A program made the position numbers and the translations under genes. From positions 238,160 to 302,159 of the forward strand of contig CAJQUW010007913.1 of assembly GCA_907163375.1 (NCBI GenBank): a stretch of 64,000 bases of DNA, in the 5' to 3' direction. This stretch comes from Prostheceraeus crozeri. Taxonomy: Eukaryota > Platyhelminthes > Polycladida > Euryleptidae. This document shows positions 34,850 to 47,710 of this stretch, one piece after another (within the stretch, counting starts at the first letter, position 1; each line of letters opens with the position of its first letter). The notes beneath the pieces were generated by a model. It made no database searches. It was not told where the DNA came from and saw only the letters and a list, made by a program, of their open reading frames with translations.

Positions 34850-35105
34850 ATACCGGTAGTTGCAAATTCTTGTCGCAAGGCGGTACATTGTAAGTTATCT
34901 TATCAAAATGATTTTATTGTTAAAGAGGAATGTAATCATGAATCTTAACAAAGGATGCTGACAAACTATCGATGCATAAACATTGTCAACCACTGGAAGC
35001 CGCCATCGTCATGACAGCGCATATCCTCGTATTATTGCTTTTGATTCATATGTCTCTTCTTGTCCTTTATTATTCGGATTTCTATGTTTGAGACAACGCC
35101 ATTGA
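34850..35105 (+). repeat. Dispersed repeat, related to 31895-32060 and 40575-40745
   Basis: Landmarks GTTGCA(A/G)ATTCT, CAAGGCG, ATTGTAAGTTAT and GTCAAAATG-like sequence shared with 40575-40745; the right half is shared with 31895-32060. It overlaps two opposing short open frames without motifs. Confidence 0.5.
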
Positions 35106-35631
35106 AGCTTCAGTTCAAAATTTACGTGTTCTTACAGCTCAGATCTCATCCGACATCTGTCAAACGTGTCTGAATCACGATATGATATTCCAATGAAACT
35201 CACATCCAATTATCTGAGAGGAAAAAGTATAACGTTTCCATCCTATTGGAAGCCCCTGCTCTATTGCAGGCCCCTCCCTGTCCGAATAGAACCTTCCTTT
35301 TTTCCATTCAACAAATAAATAAAAGCACCTGTCCGACTAGAGGATGCAATAATCAGTGAAGATACCGTAATTCTCTTTCGGTCGTGGACTTCTCAAGGGG
35401 GATGCTTTCCCGCACATATAACAGAACTTGTCAAGAAATAACTCCAGAGTGTTCGCATTGATACTGCGATGATCCATAGGGGTTGTACACCTCTGTTACA
35501 AGCGCCGGAATAAACCATTTACAGCCGCGCACCTAAACCATTATGAAGAATGAACTCGCACAATCCTTGTTTCAGAATCAAACCAAACTGCGCTGGGGAA
35601 TCGAAAATATCCAATCAAACTCATAGCGCAA
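35106..35631 (+). other. Possible promoter and leader of the small gene
   Basis: CACATATAACA at about 35413 is TATA-like, roughly 215 bases before the ATG at 35632. The segment is somewhat less AT-rich than its surroundings. TTGTTTCAG at about 35567-35575 could also be a splice acceptor. Confidence 0.3.
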
Positions 35632-35889
35632 ATGGGTTGTTGCTGCGTGAAATTTGTTAGAAGTGGAACTCATCAAGAAGTCGCTTCACGTTTATCGATT
35701 GACCACCTCGTTGGACGGCACAATGAAGACATAGAGATTTCCGCCGCAAAGCAGTTGAACATTCTCGACCAGCTACGTCGACGCAAGGTTGAAAGTACAT
35801 TCGACATTGAGGATAATGTTAGTTCATTTGATAAAAGTCCATTTCAATGTGTCGAAGTCCATGACGACGACTCCGAGTGCAGATTCTGA
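35632..35889 (+). CDS. Candidate 85-aa protein with lipid-anchor N-terminus
   Basis: The frame starts MGCCCVKFVRSG. Gly2 with Cys3-5 is the classic arrangement for N-myristoylation plus palmitoylation, which would tether a small protein to membranes (inference from the motif). The middle is mildly basic (DQLRRRKVES) and the end acidic (EVHDDDSE). There are no membrane segments. An AATAAA at 35975-35980 lies 86 bases after the stop and a TATA-like box lies upstream, so it could be a single-exon gene or a terminal exon. I do not recognise the family. No repeat overlaps it, unlike most open frames nearby. Confidence 0.42.
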   Translation: MGCCCVKFVRSGTHQEVASRLSIDHLVGRHNEDIEISAAKQLNILDQLRRRKVESTFDIEDNVSSFDKSPFQCVEVHDDDSECRF

Positions 35890-35927
35890 TTGAAGCCGTT
35901 TGTCACGTTTCTAGACTGTCACTATAG

Positions 35928-36161
35928 GTTTTTCAATTGCCATGTACAATCGCATTTCATTGAATGAAAAAAGAAATAAAAGAATGTTTGAAAAGCGAAT
36001 GGAGATGAAAAGAGGTGAAAATGTTTGATGTTGACTGTTATAGTTCTCATGTGGTGATTGGTGTTGTTGTCCTTTGTCACTACGAGTGCAGGTGACGCCG
36101 TTTATTATGTCTCGTTGAATAGCGTTTTTCAATTGTTATGAGCAATCGCATTTCATTGAAT
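35928..36161 (+). repeat. Direct repeat after the small gene
   Basis: GTTTTTCAATTG plus AATCGCATTTCATTGAAT occurs at 35928-35965 and again at 36124-36161. The first copy lies in the presumed 3' UTR. This suggests a 196-bp tandem duplication with diverged interior, or the ends of an insertion. Confidence 0.55.
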
Positions 36162-36164
36162 AAT

Positions 36165-36904
36165 TACGCAATACTTTGATGTGTGTTCATGCAAATGAAG
36201 TATCATGTTTTCCTATCACCAATAAAGATGACTTTTGCATCATCTTGGACAGTGAATCTCTTGTTGCTACATGCTTTGGATTTTTAGTAATTATACTTTT
36301 TAGCAATATAGCGGGTAGTTTTTCATTACAAGACTATTACTTTCATTTTTTTGATTTAGTAAAGCAACTTGGCAAAAATATGAAAAATTAATGCAGCAAA
36401 ATATAATATAAAGAAGTCCCCATATAAAAATTCTGAAGTAAAATTATAAAATCCCCTGTTCAAATCATCAAACAGATTTCATCAAAAAATCATCAAAAAA
36501 ATTTCACTTGTTCAATAATCAATAGAATTCGGGACTTCTAGTATGATGAACACAGTATAATGAAATTCACATGGAAAATTAATTTCAGACTCATTGCAGC
36601 TTCCACTCCAGCAGAAACAACAGGTTGTTATAAAAGTCAACTTGCCAATAAAATGTAAAAATATGCCTGTATTTGATGAAATAAATCTATGCAAAAATCT
36701 TGGACAGACACTATAGCAGTGTGACTTTATCAAAAAATTTTCTACTATTTTCAAAAGTTCATTCCATAGAGTACAGTAGTTATATAGTAGGTAAGAGTGT
36801 CGACATAGTGAGATTGCTAAATGCAGGTGTAAAACAGTGCAAACACGGAGATTGCGTTCATGCGGTGTAAAAAACTTGGTTAATTATTAAATTCTAAATT
36901 TTTG
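36165..36904. other. Unassigned AT-rich sequence
   Basis: No genes or repeat ends seen. Several A/T homopolymers. Confidence 0.4.
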
Positions 36905-37555
36905 CAAAATATGCCTGTGTTTATATATACTAGCGATTTGGTACCTCTATATCAGTAATATGAAACTTGTTGGATAATAAAAGGAATGACTATTTGCTAT
37001 CAGGTCTATTAATTAAGCGGAAATTAAATTGATTGTCAAAGAAATTGCATGAATCACATTGTAATGCAAGTCTTCATGGAAAAGTTGAGATCTTATTGTG
37101 CTTAATGGCCGAAATGTCAATCAAGTTTTTAATTCAATTTTCATAATTCACTAAATTTGTGTTTCATTACTTGAATTTGAATAGTTATGTGGACCCATTT
37201 GCATATTTTAAGTTAGAAATGATCACTGTCTTTGATTATGATATCTTGATCTTTCAGTGGCACGTAGCTTGTGATATGATCCCGCTTAAGACAATACTCA
37301 TGTTAATAAGGCTGGGCATAAAAGTAGTCACCCATCGAATTGATAATTTAACAAGCATTGCCTCTCCAAGGTTGTCATGACACGGAGGATTTGTAAAATA
37401 CTATTATTCCATAAAATTTGCTATTATTCTATATTATTCCATGGTACTGGGTCTCAACTCTAGTTAATTTAACAAAATCGAAATTACATACAAATTGGGG
37501 ATTTAGAAATGTATACTGCGTTGCTACTGTGACTAATATTACTTGCTCTATGGCA
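36905..37555 (+). repeat. Three-copy dispersed repeat, copy 2
   Basis: Same orientation and landmark order as 25575-26282 and 44784-45900. The open frames inside (37159-37768) are not conserved in the other copies, so they are not genes. Confidence 0.7.
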
Positions 37556-38704
37556 CATCAGTTTGAGTACTGTTTTGAAATGAATGGTAAAAGCGTCGCT
37601 TATCTCACGTCAATAAACACACTCATTTCGAATATTGACGCACAGGCCCTGCATTTGAGGTCAGCTGTGCAGCTGTTTCCACATTTTCCTCTGCACATGA
37701 CAGAGTTTGTGTCACTCAATTCAAATGCAGTTTTGAAATGTTTTGACATAATGTTGACAGTTGGCTGAATCTTCCATCAGCGAAGAGTCTCCATCAAATT
37801 TCAGCGTCTATCGAATTTAATCAACGAATTTACGATATGTGCTAATGTTGAAACTATCCGACGTCGATTGGTGGATAGACGATACAATGAATGACCAACA
37901 TCTAGTCAATGTCAGCTATTGTCAGCTTTTGTTAGCACAATTTGTGCAATCGTCATTCGAAAGCGGCCAGTCAATGGCGAAATAAGAAAAAGATTGTGTC
38001 AAATGTAAGGTTGCACTCCTTTAAACCCTGCATTCCTTTCAATAAGTTTTTAGTGAGGACGGTGTTATGCATAAAGCCACATGCTGCCTGTGTGATTTGA
38101 CTACAGATCCAGCAGGTAATTCAACAGAGAACGGAGTTTGGTTTTCATGCAAGCCGCTGTGGTTGAGTGTTGTAATCGAGGCGGATAATCTAACTTTGAT
38201 TTCATCGTAAACTTGGTAAGTGCCGTGATTTACCTGATAAGATTAGGAATTGACAAGGCAGGAAACGTGTGTAGTGGCCCTTAAAATCCATATTTAATGG
38301 CTTTGAGGACCTTTTGTTTCAGTTTCCGATCAGAACAAAATTATACCGAACAACCTCAATTAATGCTATCGATTGATGATTAGTTACATTCGGGAGTTAT
38401 ATAAAGGACTAAATGTGTGATGCACGAAACTATTTTCGATAATATCCTTTGTTAGAAAAGACCAAAAATATCGTCTTCATTCAACAAAGATCACAGAAAT
38501 CAGACGACAAAGATCAGTTAGCATTTTCTGATGATGAAGTTCATGACATCTACTAGTTTCCAGTGTCAGTGGGTACAGGCATGGACTCATTTTTTCCTTT
38601 CGAGGTCTCGACATGTATAGATTTATGCACTCCTAAATATAGATTGCTATATCATATATTTAAGTAAGCCATGATATCTAGGAGTCCATCATACAGGCAA
38701 GCAT
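37556..38704. other. Unassigned sequence
   Basis: Nothing recognised beyond short imperfect inverted repeats. Confidence 0.35.
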
Positions 38705-38759
38705 CAGGGATGTCTATGAACAATATGATATAGATTATCATTATTCATAGACATCCCTG
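38705..38759. repeat. 55-bp hairpin with hAT-like ends
   Basis: CAGGGATGTCTATGAA at 38705-38720 is repeated inverted at 38744-38759, leaving a 23-base AT-rich loop. The CAGGGATG start is like hAT ends. The flanks are also partly inverted (GGCAAGCAT, ATGCATGCC), and no 8-bp direct repeat is present. Confidence 0.7.
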
Positions 38760-40574
38760 TTATGCATGCCGTTGCTCTCCACAGACATCACGTGACATTC
38801 TCTGACTAATGAGGATCCCAGATATTGTCTAGCATCCATTGAGGTTGAAAACATGCATTAGTTTCAATGAGACTCATAAACATCAAGACATAACGACTGG
38901 AAAGCAGACGTGTGTCACTTACATTTTATAGAGAATAATCAGAAAAATGATAAAGTGCTGTTGTGAAAAACGAAATGTTAAGTGTTCTGAGAGAAAAAAC
39001 ATACTGCTGATCGAATATACATAGCATTATAATATTCACATTATACGTTTATCAAGAATGATCTTAGCTTTGTTGAAAATGATCAAAAGAATATTTTCTA
39101 TTAATAAGACTACAAATGTGACGACAACTAAGCAATAATGTCATTCCATACTACTTGCTGCCTAAATTCGAGTTCCCTGGCCATTAGAACTGGCCATGAG
39201 ATTATTTGGCAGATCGTAGAGATTGTTCACAGATTTTAGAAATTACTTTCTCATAGTGTCGAAGAAGCTTTTCGATAATATCAGTGTTTTGGAGCTTTTT
39301 TTTAATTATCGACAGGCAACAGCAGACTACTTTTGTCAGTTACCAACTGATATCACCATAGGCCTACATTTGTTTTATTATTATGAAATATATCATGGGA
39401 TTGTCAATTGGCTATCATGGGCTATGAACTGAGCTTTATTGATCTAAGAAAGAAAATTAGTTAATATATTGAAAATAAATGAGGAAATTCTGAATAGAAA
39501 GTGAAAAAACAAAATAATTGTATTTTAAAAATTCAATTACTTGGTTTTGTTTTCCGACAATAATCTGTAGAGTTGCAACTGCTTCAAAATTTCCAAGTTC
39601 ATGTTTTACATAAGTATGTTAAAGTTTAAATAAAAGTTTTCGCAGTTAATTTATGACGCTTATTTCCGATTCATCAATAAAGAGCTGGACACTGTTCAAT
39701 CAATTATAATGGTTTAACCAAAATCGCAAATCAACAGAAGATGCATGTAAAATCGTGCATTAATGTGAAAGAAGAGGATCACCATTCCAGTTTTCTTTAT
39801 GTACTGCACATGCCATTCAACTCTTAATTTGGAGGCAATTCGGTCCTACCAAATTGTTACTATGGATGGACCTTTGAAAAATAAACATTATGACCAGCAA
39901 ATAAACATCATGACTAGTTGATGCATTAGGATGCATGGTTGCTTAGCATCTTCTACGCACACCACATTTCAAGAGATTGGATTGTAAAAAGTTATGATCT
40001 GCTTCGATAGTACTTCTTATTAATGTCTAGGTATGAATTGTAGTTAACAATTAGACATGAATCTATATGCCATCTACTGACAATCTTTGGACATCGACAA
40101 AAGCTTTAAGTGAAACACTTACTTGAAGGTATTGACAGAAATGCACGATAATTCTGCACGACTTGTGTTGGGTCTTTGCTTCGAATGAATATTTCATAGG
40201 GAAATCATCCGTTGTCTTCAAATTCATAGTTGTAAGTTCGTCGAAAGAAAGTCAGGAAGGACATTTTCATTAACCCTGTCTACTCAGAAGGAAGTATATT
40301 TGATTGCATTTGGATACCTAAACGCTGCTCAAAAAGAGATTTTGAAAATACAATATCTCCTCATCCAATTGAATAAATGCGCCAAGACTATTGCGAGACA
40401 TAATTAGCTGTTCATGTTTTGACGTGGGATCCACTATTTGAACCGAAGGAATCCGACTTTTCGCTTTGTTTAAATTAGTGGGACTAGAATGGACGACGCT
40501 GCTTGCTGATGGCAATTTCAGCTGCTTGGCTGTGACCAATTGCTAGATCTTTAGAAGATTCAAATCACTGAAAC
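38760..40574. other. Unassigned AT-rich sequence
   Basis: No coding or repeat signal that I can support. Confidence 0.35.
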
Positions 40575-40745
40575 ATGCAACAGTTGCAGATTCTAGCCTC
40601 AAGGCGATTTATTGTAAGTTATTTTGTCAAAATGTTTTCATATGTGAAGAGAAATTATGATAACTATGAATATTTACGAAGACCGCAGATAATCTGCCGA
40701 TGCCTTCCAACTGGAAGCCACCGTCGTTTGAGTAATTCACTAAGA
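40575..40745 (+). repeat. Dispersed repeat, third copy of the 34850 family
   Basis: Aligns with 34850-35020 through CAAGGCG, TTATTGTAAGTTAT, CCAACTGGAAGCCACCGTCG. The open frame it contains is not conserved. Confidence 0.5.
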
Positions 40746-41580
40746 TCAGTGAATTTTGATGAACGAATGTCATCATAAGATAGAAAGTGCTCAGAATGCA
40801 TTACATCGTTATTGTCACAGTATTCTGAGCAAAATTGACAGAAAGCGAGCGCATCTCCCTCTTCTCCAGTAACCCCCGTGTCATTTAGGATTCATACTTC
40901 ATAATTCGACTTTTACCGATCATGGAACCTTTAAATTTGTATCTAAATCCCCATGTTTGTCGCCTGTGGTTTCTGCCAGTTCACAACACGTTTATTGAAA
41001 GTGTTATGATTCAACAAAAGTTTTATGCTGTGATTGTGATCATTGATTTGTTTGCTTTATGATGCATTTAAATGACCTCAATGGAACGCTGATATTGACC
41101 TTAAGGCGTAACTGCTCAACCTATTCAAATATGTGTACAGACGATAGAGAAAGGCAGTAATTTCTTACCGTTCGAATGAATTTCAGTCGGATGGATGCGT
41201 CTCTTTCTATGGTAAAGAAGTCATTTTAATTAAGCAGAATAACAGATCGAGGAGCATTCAGAAAATTCAATTATTTCATAATTCGTTGTATTCTAAAAGT
41301 TGCAGACACAATTTAAAAGCAAATTTTAAAAATTTATTTAAAAAAGGACCATCATTTTTAGGATATGAACCGCAAGCCTTGAACAGAATTTAATTGCAGC
41401 AAGCATGAAGCGTCGAGCCTTGCCATCGAGTGTATAGTTATAAAAAAACACAATAAAATCACTTTAACCATCAGGGGTAGTGTGAACAGTTATAGATCCT
41501 CTGAGACACAAAGTGCCTCCATCTTGGGAACAATGTTAGACTTGAATTGTGCTCAGTTCATTGCATGATGTTGGCATCAG

Positions 41581-41754
41581 TTCAGCACAAAGATCAATGC
41601 ACCAGTAGCTGCTAATGAGGATACAACCAATTACATGAAAGCCATGTGGAACGACAGTAAACGGCGATTCAAAAGGATAAATGGTTCCTCGATGTCTGGG
41701 CAAGATCATGTGAAAGAAGCCGCAATCCGTCTAAAATGTAGATTCTGCATTTGA
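41581..41754 (+). pseudogene. Possible Myb/MADF-like domain fragment
   Basis: A 57-codon frame reads NYMKAMWNDSKRRFKRINGS followed by SMSGQ and ends at a TGA. The pattern of a Trp, basic residues and a 'KRRFKR' helix is reminiscent of Myb/SANT or MADF-type DNA-binding domains. It has no start codon and no clear splice sites. Probably a remnant of a transposon gene, if real. Confidence 0.25.
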
Positions 41755-44700
41755 TAATATACTGTATGTGCAATACAAGAGAGCAATCTACCGTTTGATT
41801 GGTAAAGATATTATTTACATTGATGGAAATTGTACAGAATTGTTTTCATTAACAAATACATACAATTAACATTCATTACAAATACTGTATCCGTTTTATG
41901 CAGGCATACAATCAATATAAAATCAAGAAAGTTGAAGTGGCTCTGATTGGATGCGGACAACATGTTCTGCATTGAGCGTAATGAAAAGTGAAGTTATTGA
42001 CAAATTACATGACTGTTTCAAACAAGTAAATACAGAGCATTTCTGTCCAATGCCAAAATATGTCATGAATTGCGTACTAAATACTTGTGGGTGTTGGATG
42101 CTGTGCGTAGCACAAGGAATGAATTTTCGGTTGTAAATTTTCTATCGGTGAATCTGCACGATCTATGCATTCACGTGTTCGAAGACGAACGAACAGTAAC
42201 CAAAGCACATTCGGAAAAATGATAGCATCTGAAGATTATTTACTACAGATCGAAGCTAATTAAAGACCAAGGTCCTAGCATTGCAGGTTTGAAATGCCAC
42301 TTCCTTTCCGTTCCTTCAGACTCATACCAAAATCTTAGTCTATCTCATTGAACTGTTTTATTTCCAACGGTCGAAGAAACACATATTCTGTCTGCTGCAA
42401 TGTATCAAAGGCTTGCACATCCTGATGTCTCGTATTCCGGTTGCAAATTAATAATGAACGTAGCCTTGGTGGTGATATAATCAAAACATACCTCGGCCAT
42501 TCTTATTCATCGCCACATTCAAGTAATTGAATTGAAACAGCAGAAAACCGGAAGATAATTAGTCTGCAGTCTCGAAATCATCACCATTTTATAACATCAG
42601 ACAAATGCTCCTTATAAGTCTGTTCTTCCAAATTATCTCGAATAGAATTCACCTTCGAACATAACCTGCTTTTGAGTAGGGTCACCGTAATGACAAAGTC
42701 GTGTCCCAAACAGATCCCGCTCTTGAATGACTAAATTGTAATTATCTGATTATTGTGCTCATCACTATGATGCGAATTTATTCAAATATGATGAACTATA
42801 TGGTGCTGCGAACGTTGTTAGGTTTTGAAAAAACGTAATGAGCAAAATTAACAAACAAGCTTTACAAACTTAACAAATCCTTTGATGTTTGATTACAAGC
42901 ATTTCCTCAACCGAATGTGAAAGTGAGGTCAATACTAAAATAACATCTTTACATACATCTTTAAGAGAAAATGGAATGCTGGAATTACTACGCAAATATA
43001 TTATATTTGAATAAATGCGAAAAACGCATTCAAAAGAAGTTGTTCACCGCCTGTTATTAGCTAACAATAATGAATTATTACTGAAACGAAAACTGTGCAA
43101 ATTCACAATAACGAAAGAATGTTTTTCGCGAATAATTGGCTTACTACAACGAAAAATTAGACTGTAATTGATATTGTAGTTACTATAATTGCTATAATTG
43201 ATCTTGCAGCTACATCTCCAACAAGTTCACTTGATTCTACAAAAATTATGGCATTTTAAAAAAATGACAATGTCATGCTATCTAGCCATCTATGATTTCA
43301 AAATTCCATCTCGAAATTATTTCATAAATTCTAACTTTCCATAGAAAGTCTCACTAACTGAAATAATTACCGGTGCCAAGTTAATTTAGGCCTATGTTTT
43401 TAAATGCTATCTTTCGAGTAGGAAAATTCCAGCATTCATTGAATTTTGTAGTTGCAAGCATTCTTTTGCAAGAACTTTTATTGAAACATTGACCTTGTAA
43501 CTATAAATTACATTTCTCATGAAAACCAGCAAGACATGGTCATGGTTCCTAGTGATTGCTCAGAAATATGGACACGGACCCTTTCGGGCCTTTTATTTAA
43601 TTAACAGCGCTTTACTAACTTGTGATACAGAGTACAGATTGTTCATTTGATCACAAAATCTGCAAGAATCGACTAGTCAAAATGCATTCAGTTGTGGATC
43701 GCAATGAATTAGAATTCATCAAATTAAATCATTTGTAGAATCGCTTTCGAGATTTTTAAGGAGATTTTCGAGTGAATTTATTGAAATACTGAAATGAGAT
43801 GATTTAGAGCTCCAAAGTCAGCGAATATCTTTCACAGCATTACTGTCCGCAGCTTCATGCATTGTTGTATAGCTCATATCAATCACACACAGCATCATTA
43901 ATTTATTAACAGACTTTCGGGGCAGCAATATAGAACATTCTTAGAAAATATCTTACTCACCCTTAAATGTCCTACTTTAATGCCCTCAAAAATTCATGTT
44001 TATGTTTTTTAGTTACTGAACATGAATCAGGTCAACAGCTCTCCGAAATTCAGCTTGAATATCTCGACTGATTAATAACGGCAAATTGATGCATATTGAT
44101 AGAAAAAGGTTGTGAAGCTCCAATTATACAGTTTATATATTAATAAAGTGAACATGACGTGGACATTGAATGAACATGTCAATAAATCCAAGCAGACTAT
44201 GAATAGTGTCCATCTCAATTTCTTCATAAGCTCATAAAGAAAGATTTTTACAAGTGGACTTCAACAAAGTCATTTTGCGGTAATTATTTTACCTGCGGCC
44301 GTTTCTGTTGATCGGATTTCATGAGATCAGGGTTTAGATGATAATTCTCAAGTCCTTCCAGCCAGTTTACTGTGCTGATAGACATTCCAGCGACTTTAAT
44401 GACATAATATCTGCTGAATGGATAATATCTTTATGTCTTTAATCTTTAGCCATAAAAATATTGACGCTGTCGAACACCAATTCGCACAATGATGATTAGG
44501 CAGACTGCAGTTTACCGACCCTCGTTGCATAACTGTAATATATGGTAATGACATTAAAACAGGAATAAAAGTAATAATTTCATCGATTCTACAAAAATGA
44601 AGATTAGGATCAAAATTGTTGCGCAATGTTCTCCCAAAAGATGTGGGTCGAAATGTTGCCAAATCACTGACTAGGATAATATATATAATATAATATGCAC

Positions 44701-44783
44701 ATATCCTAATCAGTGTGCTAAATGGACACAATAAGTATGAAAGGTATACAGTCCAACAAAATGTTTGATCAATTTTTCAGAAG
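41755..44783. other. Unassigned AT-rich sequence
   Basis: Three kilobases with no supported gene, RNA or mobile element. Confidence 0.35.
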
Positions 44784-45900
44784 CTAAATTTTTGCATATT
44801 ATTCATGTGTTTATATAGCCTAGGCCTGCTAACAACGTGAAACCACACTGTAAACCGTAGAATGACAATTATCTTACAAAATAACTGACAAAATCAGCCG
44901 ACGATTGTCACCTCCAATACCCTGCGATATCCGACGACTTTGTAGGTTCTCCACCGACATCGAAACAGATGCTTTGTATGCAGATTAACTAAACAAAAAC
45001 TGTTGAATATTGATTGATTTTTTCGATTAGTGATTGCTTGACTTTTGGGCAATTTGTATTATTGTGTGGCAAAACCATGATTTATTTTGACATAGTCTAA
45101 TTAATTACCTACATTTTTGATAAAATTTAAGCTATAATTCATTGCTATTCATTTTGCCGTTTTTTGTTAGATATTGTAGGTGTTCAGTGGCAATCATCCT
45201 ACAGGAACTAACAATGACCGACAAAGTAGATTTTGTAGGATAAATGTCTGTTAATTGTCAGTCAACGGTTTACAGTGCACTATATAAGTAGCATGAAACT
45301 TATAAGATATCAAAAGGAATGAACATTGACTAGCAAGTATCTGAATTAAACGGAAATTGAGCTGATTATCATGGACATTTCATGAACCACATTATAATGC
45401 AAGTCTTCATGCAAGAATTGAGATCTTATTGTGCTTCGTGGCCGAAATTTCAAGCTTTTGATTTAATTTTCATCGGCATAGTTTTATGATTCACTAAATT
45501 TATGTTTCATTACTTTGATCTGAATAGAAATGTGGACCAATTTGCATATTTTAAAGTTAAAAATGATCATTGTCTTTGATTATGTGATTTTGCTCTTTCA
45601 GTGGCACGTAGCCTGTGATATGATCACGCTTAAGAGACCTCTCTTATTAATTAATTAAAGTAATAGTAGCCAAGTTTGACATGACACGGAGGATTTGTCA
45701 ACTACTGTCATTTCTGCTGTATTGCGATCATTATCAGTCACATCTGTGAACATTTCTCCAAAACTGTTAAAATTCGCATATCTCACATGTGGTCCTTGTT
45801 CTCAACTCGAGTTCATTTAACAAAATCGAAAGTGTATACACATTGTGGATTTCATTAATGCTCAATTGCAACTCTAACTGCTATACTTACTCTATGATCA
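44784..45900 (+). repeat. Three-copy dispersed repeat, copy 3 (interrupted)
   Basis: Same family as 25575-26282 and 36905-37555. The copy starts at GCTAAATTTTTGCATA, is split by a CACTG-ended element at 44846-45277, and continues from about 45282 to about 45900. Confidence 0.68.
44846..45277. mobile_element. CACTG-ended MITE (CACTA/Chapaev-like)
   Basis: A 432-bp element with inverted ends CACTGTAAACCGT, continuing imperfectly through TGACAATTA and CCTACAAAAT-like motifs. The dinucleotide CA flanks both ends. The CACTG start is the hallmark of CACTA/EnSpm and Chapaev elements. No coding capacity. Confidence 0.68.
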
Positions 45901-47064
45901 ACGCGTTGTCCCGAGAGACGTCCCTCCTTCTCCAATAAAAGAACAATTTTCAATTTCAAATCGCATGAAATATTCGTAGTGTTGCATGTAGTGCTAGCCG
46001 CTTGATGCCATTAGAAAGATAGGTGACTGGTTATATTCCTGTTGTTTGATTAGAAATAGCTTTTCATATTGCACAACGCGCTGAGTCACAAGGTAAAACG
46101 CTACCGATTTACTTTCTAAATCTAGTTAGGGATCTCTTATCCGAAGCCGGTCGATAAGAAATTTTATAACAAGATTACGCGACAATTATCATTTGCACAA
46201 TTAATTAAATTACGAAATATATGCATTTGTCAATATTCCCTTGAATCTCTATAGAGATTACTCTATTCTGATATTCCATTTTTCTGCTAGTCGATTGTAG
46301 TGTTGGCCTTGTGTAAGCTTGTTAATTGGAATAAAATTGAGAGATTCGAATCCTCGCTCAGGTGGACGTGGTCGGGAAACTCAAAGGTTTATTTTATGCA
46401 CTCAATGTTGGACTTTGTGAATTTCCATTGATTGTTTTATCGTAAATGATATTCATTACATAAGTATTGATAAGATTAATTCCAGTTGGTGCTGAAAGAA
46501 TAATGCCATGATGCAGTCTGTTATTGCGAACATCTGCTTTTAGCATTGAGTTGTGCGAAAGTGGACTTCTGTTTACCAAGAGAGTGTCAATTTCAAGTGG
46601 CGGTAACTTCGCAATTCAACGAAGTGTCCATTTCAAGATAGTCCAAAGCTCATGAAGTAAAAAATAGCTTTATTACTTATGCCTTCGAGCATTTGAACAT
46701 TAAACCACATACCAATTAATCTAACATGTTTAACTAAGAAAAAAACAAATTTCGTTGTGTCTGGCGTACAGTACTGATTGACACAGGTTATCTAAGTTTA
46801 TAAAAAAAGGCGAACATTCTAAGAGCTGCAAACATTTCAAACAGTAAACAGTTCCTATAAGCATGCTATCCTATAGGTGTGCCATGACTCGTGGTTTGAA
46901 GGGTATAATGAAGTGTTTTCGGGTAAGAATGCACGTTCAGCTAGAAGGTGAGCGATGTTGTAGCTACGTTCAGGATGCCGATCATGGCGATTAAAATAGA
47001 GAAACCTATTTAAACAGAAGAAAAGAGTGAGTGAGGGTTGATGTATGTGTATGCGGGAGAGAGT
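45901..47064. other. Unassigned sequence
   Basis: A B-box-like GAGATTCGAATCCTCGC at about 46340 could be a SINE trace, but no matching A box is convincing. Nothing else recognised. Confidence 0.3.
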
Positions 47065-47100
47065 GTGTGCGTGTGAGAGAGAGAGAGAGGAGAGAGAGAA
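47060..47100. repeat. (GA)n/(GT)n microsatellite
   Basis: GAGAGTGTGTGCGTGTGAGAG followed by a purine GA tract. The antisense open frame across it is composition-driven. Confidence 0.85.
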
Positions 47101-47125
47101 AAATTCTTCAAATATATAATATATG

Positions 47126-47454
47126 ATCAAGAGATGAGAATGAGATCTGACTTAAATCATTAGAGGACCTGCAAACGTTTCTGGCTTATTTGCCGTCATC
47201 AGTGCAGAATATCCTATTGTAGAGAATCAGTAAATCAGATGCCGATGATGATCAGCGATATTCAGATGCCGAGCTCTGAGAATGAGATTTGAATTATTTC
47301 ATTAATTGTAGATGTCTCTGGAGGTCGGATGACGATTTATCGCCATCTGATTTACTGATTCTCTACAATAGGGTGCACTGAGGACGGCAAATAAGCCAGA
47401 AACGTTTGCAGTTCCCGTAATGATTTAAGTCAGGTCTCATTCTCATATCTTGAT
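47126..47454. repeat. Fold-back element with ~112-bp arms
   Basis: Left arm 47126-47241 and right arm 47344-47454 are inverted copies (ACGTTTCTGGCTTATTTGCC; CTATTGTAGAGAATCAGTAA) around a 100-bp loop. It is followed directly by a TA microsatellite, a common site for such insertions. Confidence 0.82.
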
Positions 47455-47472
47455 TTTTTGTCCTTTCGACGC

Positions 47473-47500
<28 letters not shown>
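47473..47500. repeat. (TA)n microsatellite
   Basis: About 14 TA units. Confidence 0.95.
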
Positions 47501-47504
<4 letters not shown>

Positions 47505-47593
47505 TATTTTTTAAAAAAGAAAACAAAGTTTCTTGAATTGACCGAATATGTTTCAGAATGTTACCATTCCATCTTCAGCGGTAAAATCTGAAT

Positions 47594-47596
<3 letters not shown>

Positions 47597-47658
<62 letters not shown>

Positions 47659-47675
47659 CTATATATATATTGTTA
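47597..47675. repeat. (TA)n microsatellite
   Basis: About 35 TA units with one or two interruptions (ATGTATCTATA). Confidence 0.95.
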
Positions 47676-47710
47676 ATAATAATTTTCGCCATTGACCAAA
47701 TGAATAGGTT

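Noticed and set aside
46311-46370. tRNA-like GATTCGAATCC motif
   Set aside because: No cloverleaf or convincing A box; at best a trace of a SINE.
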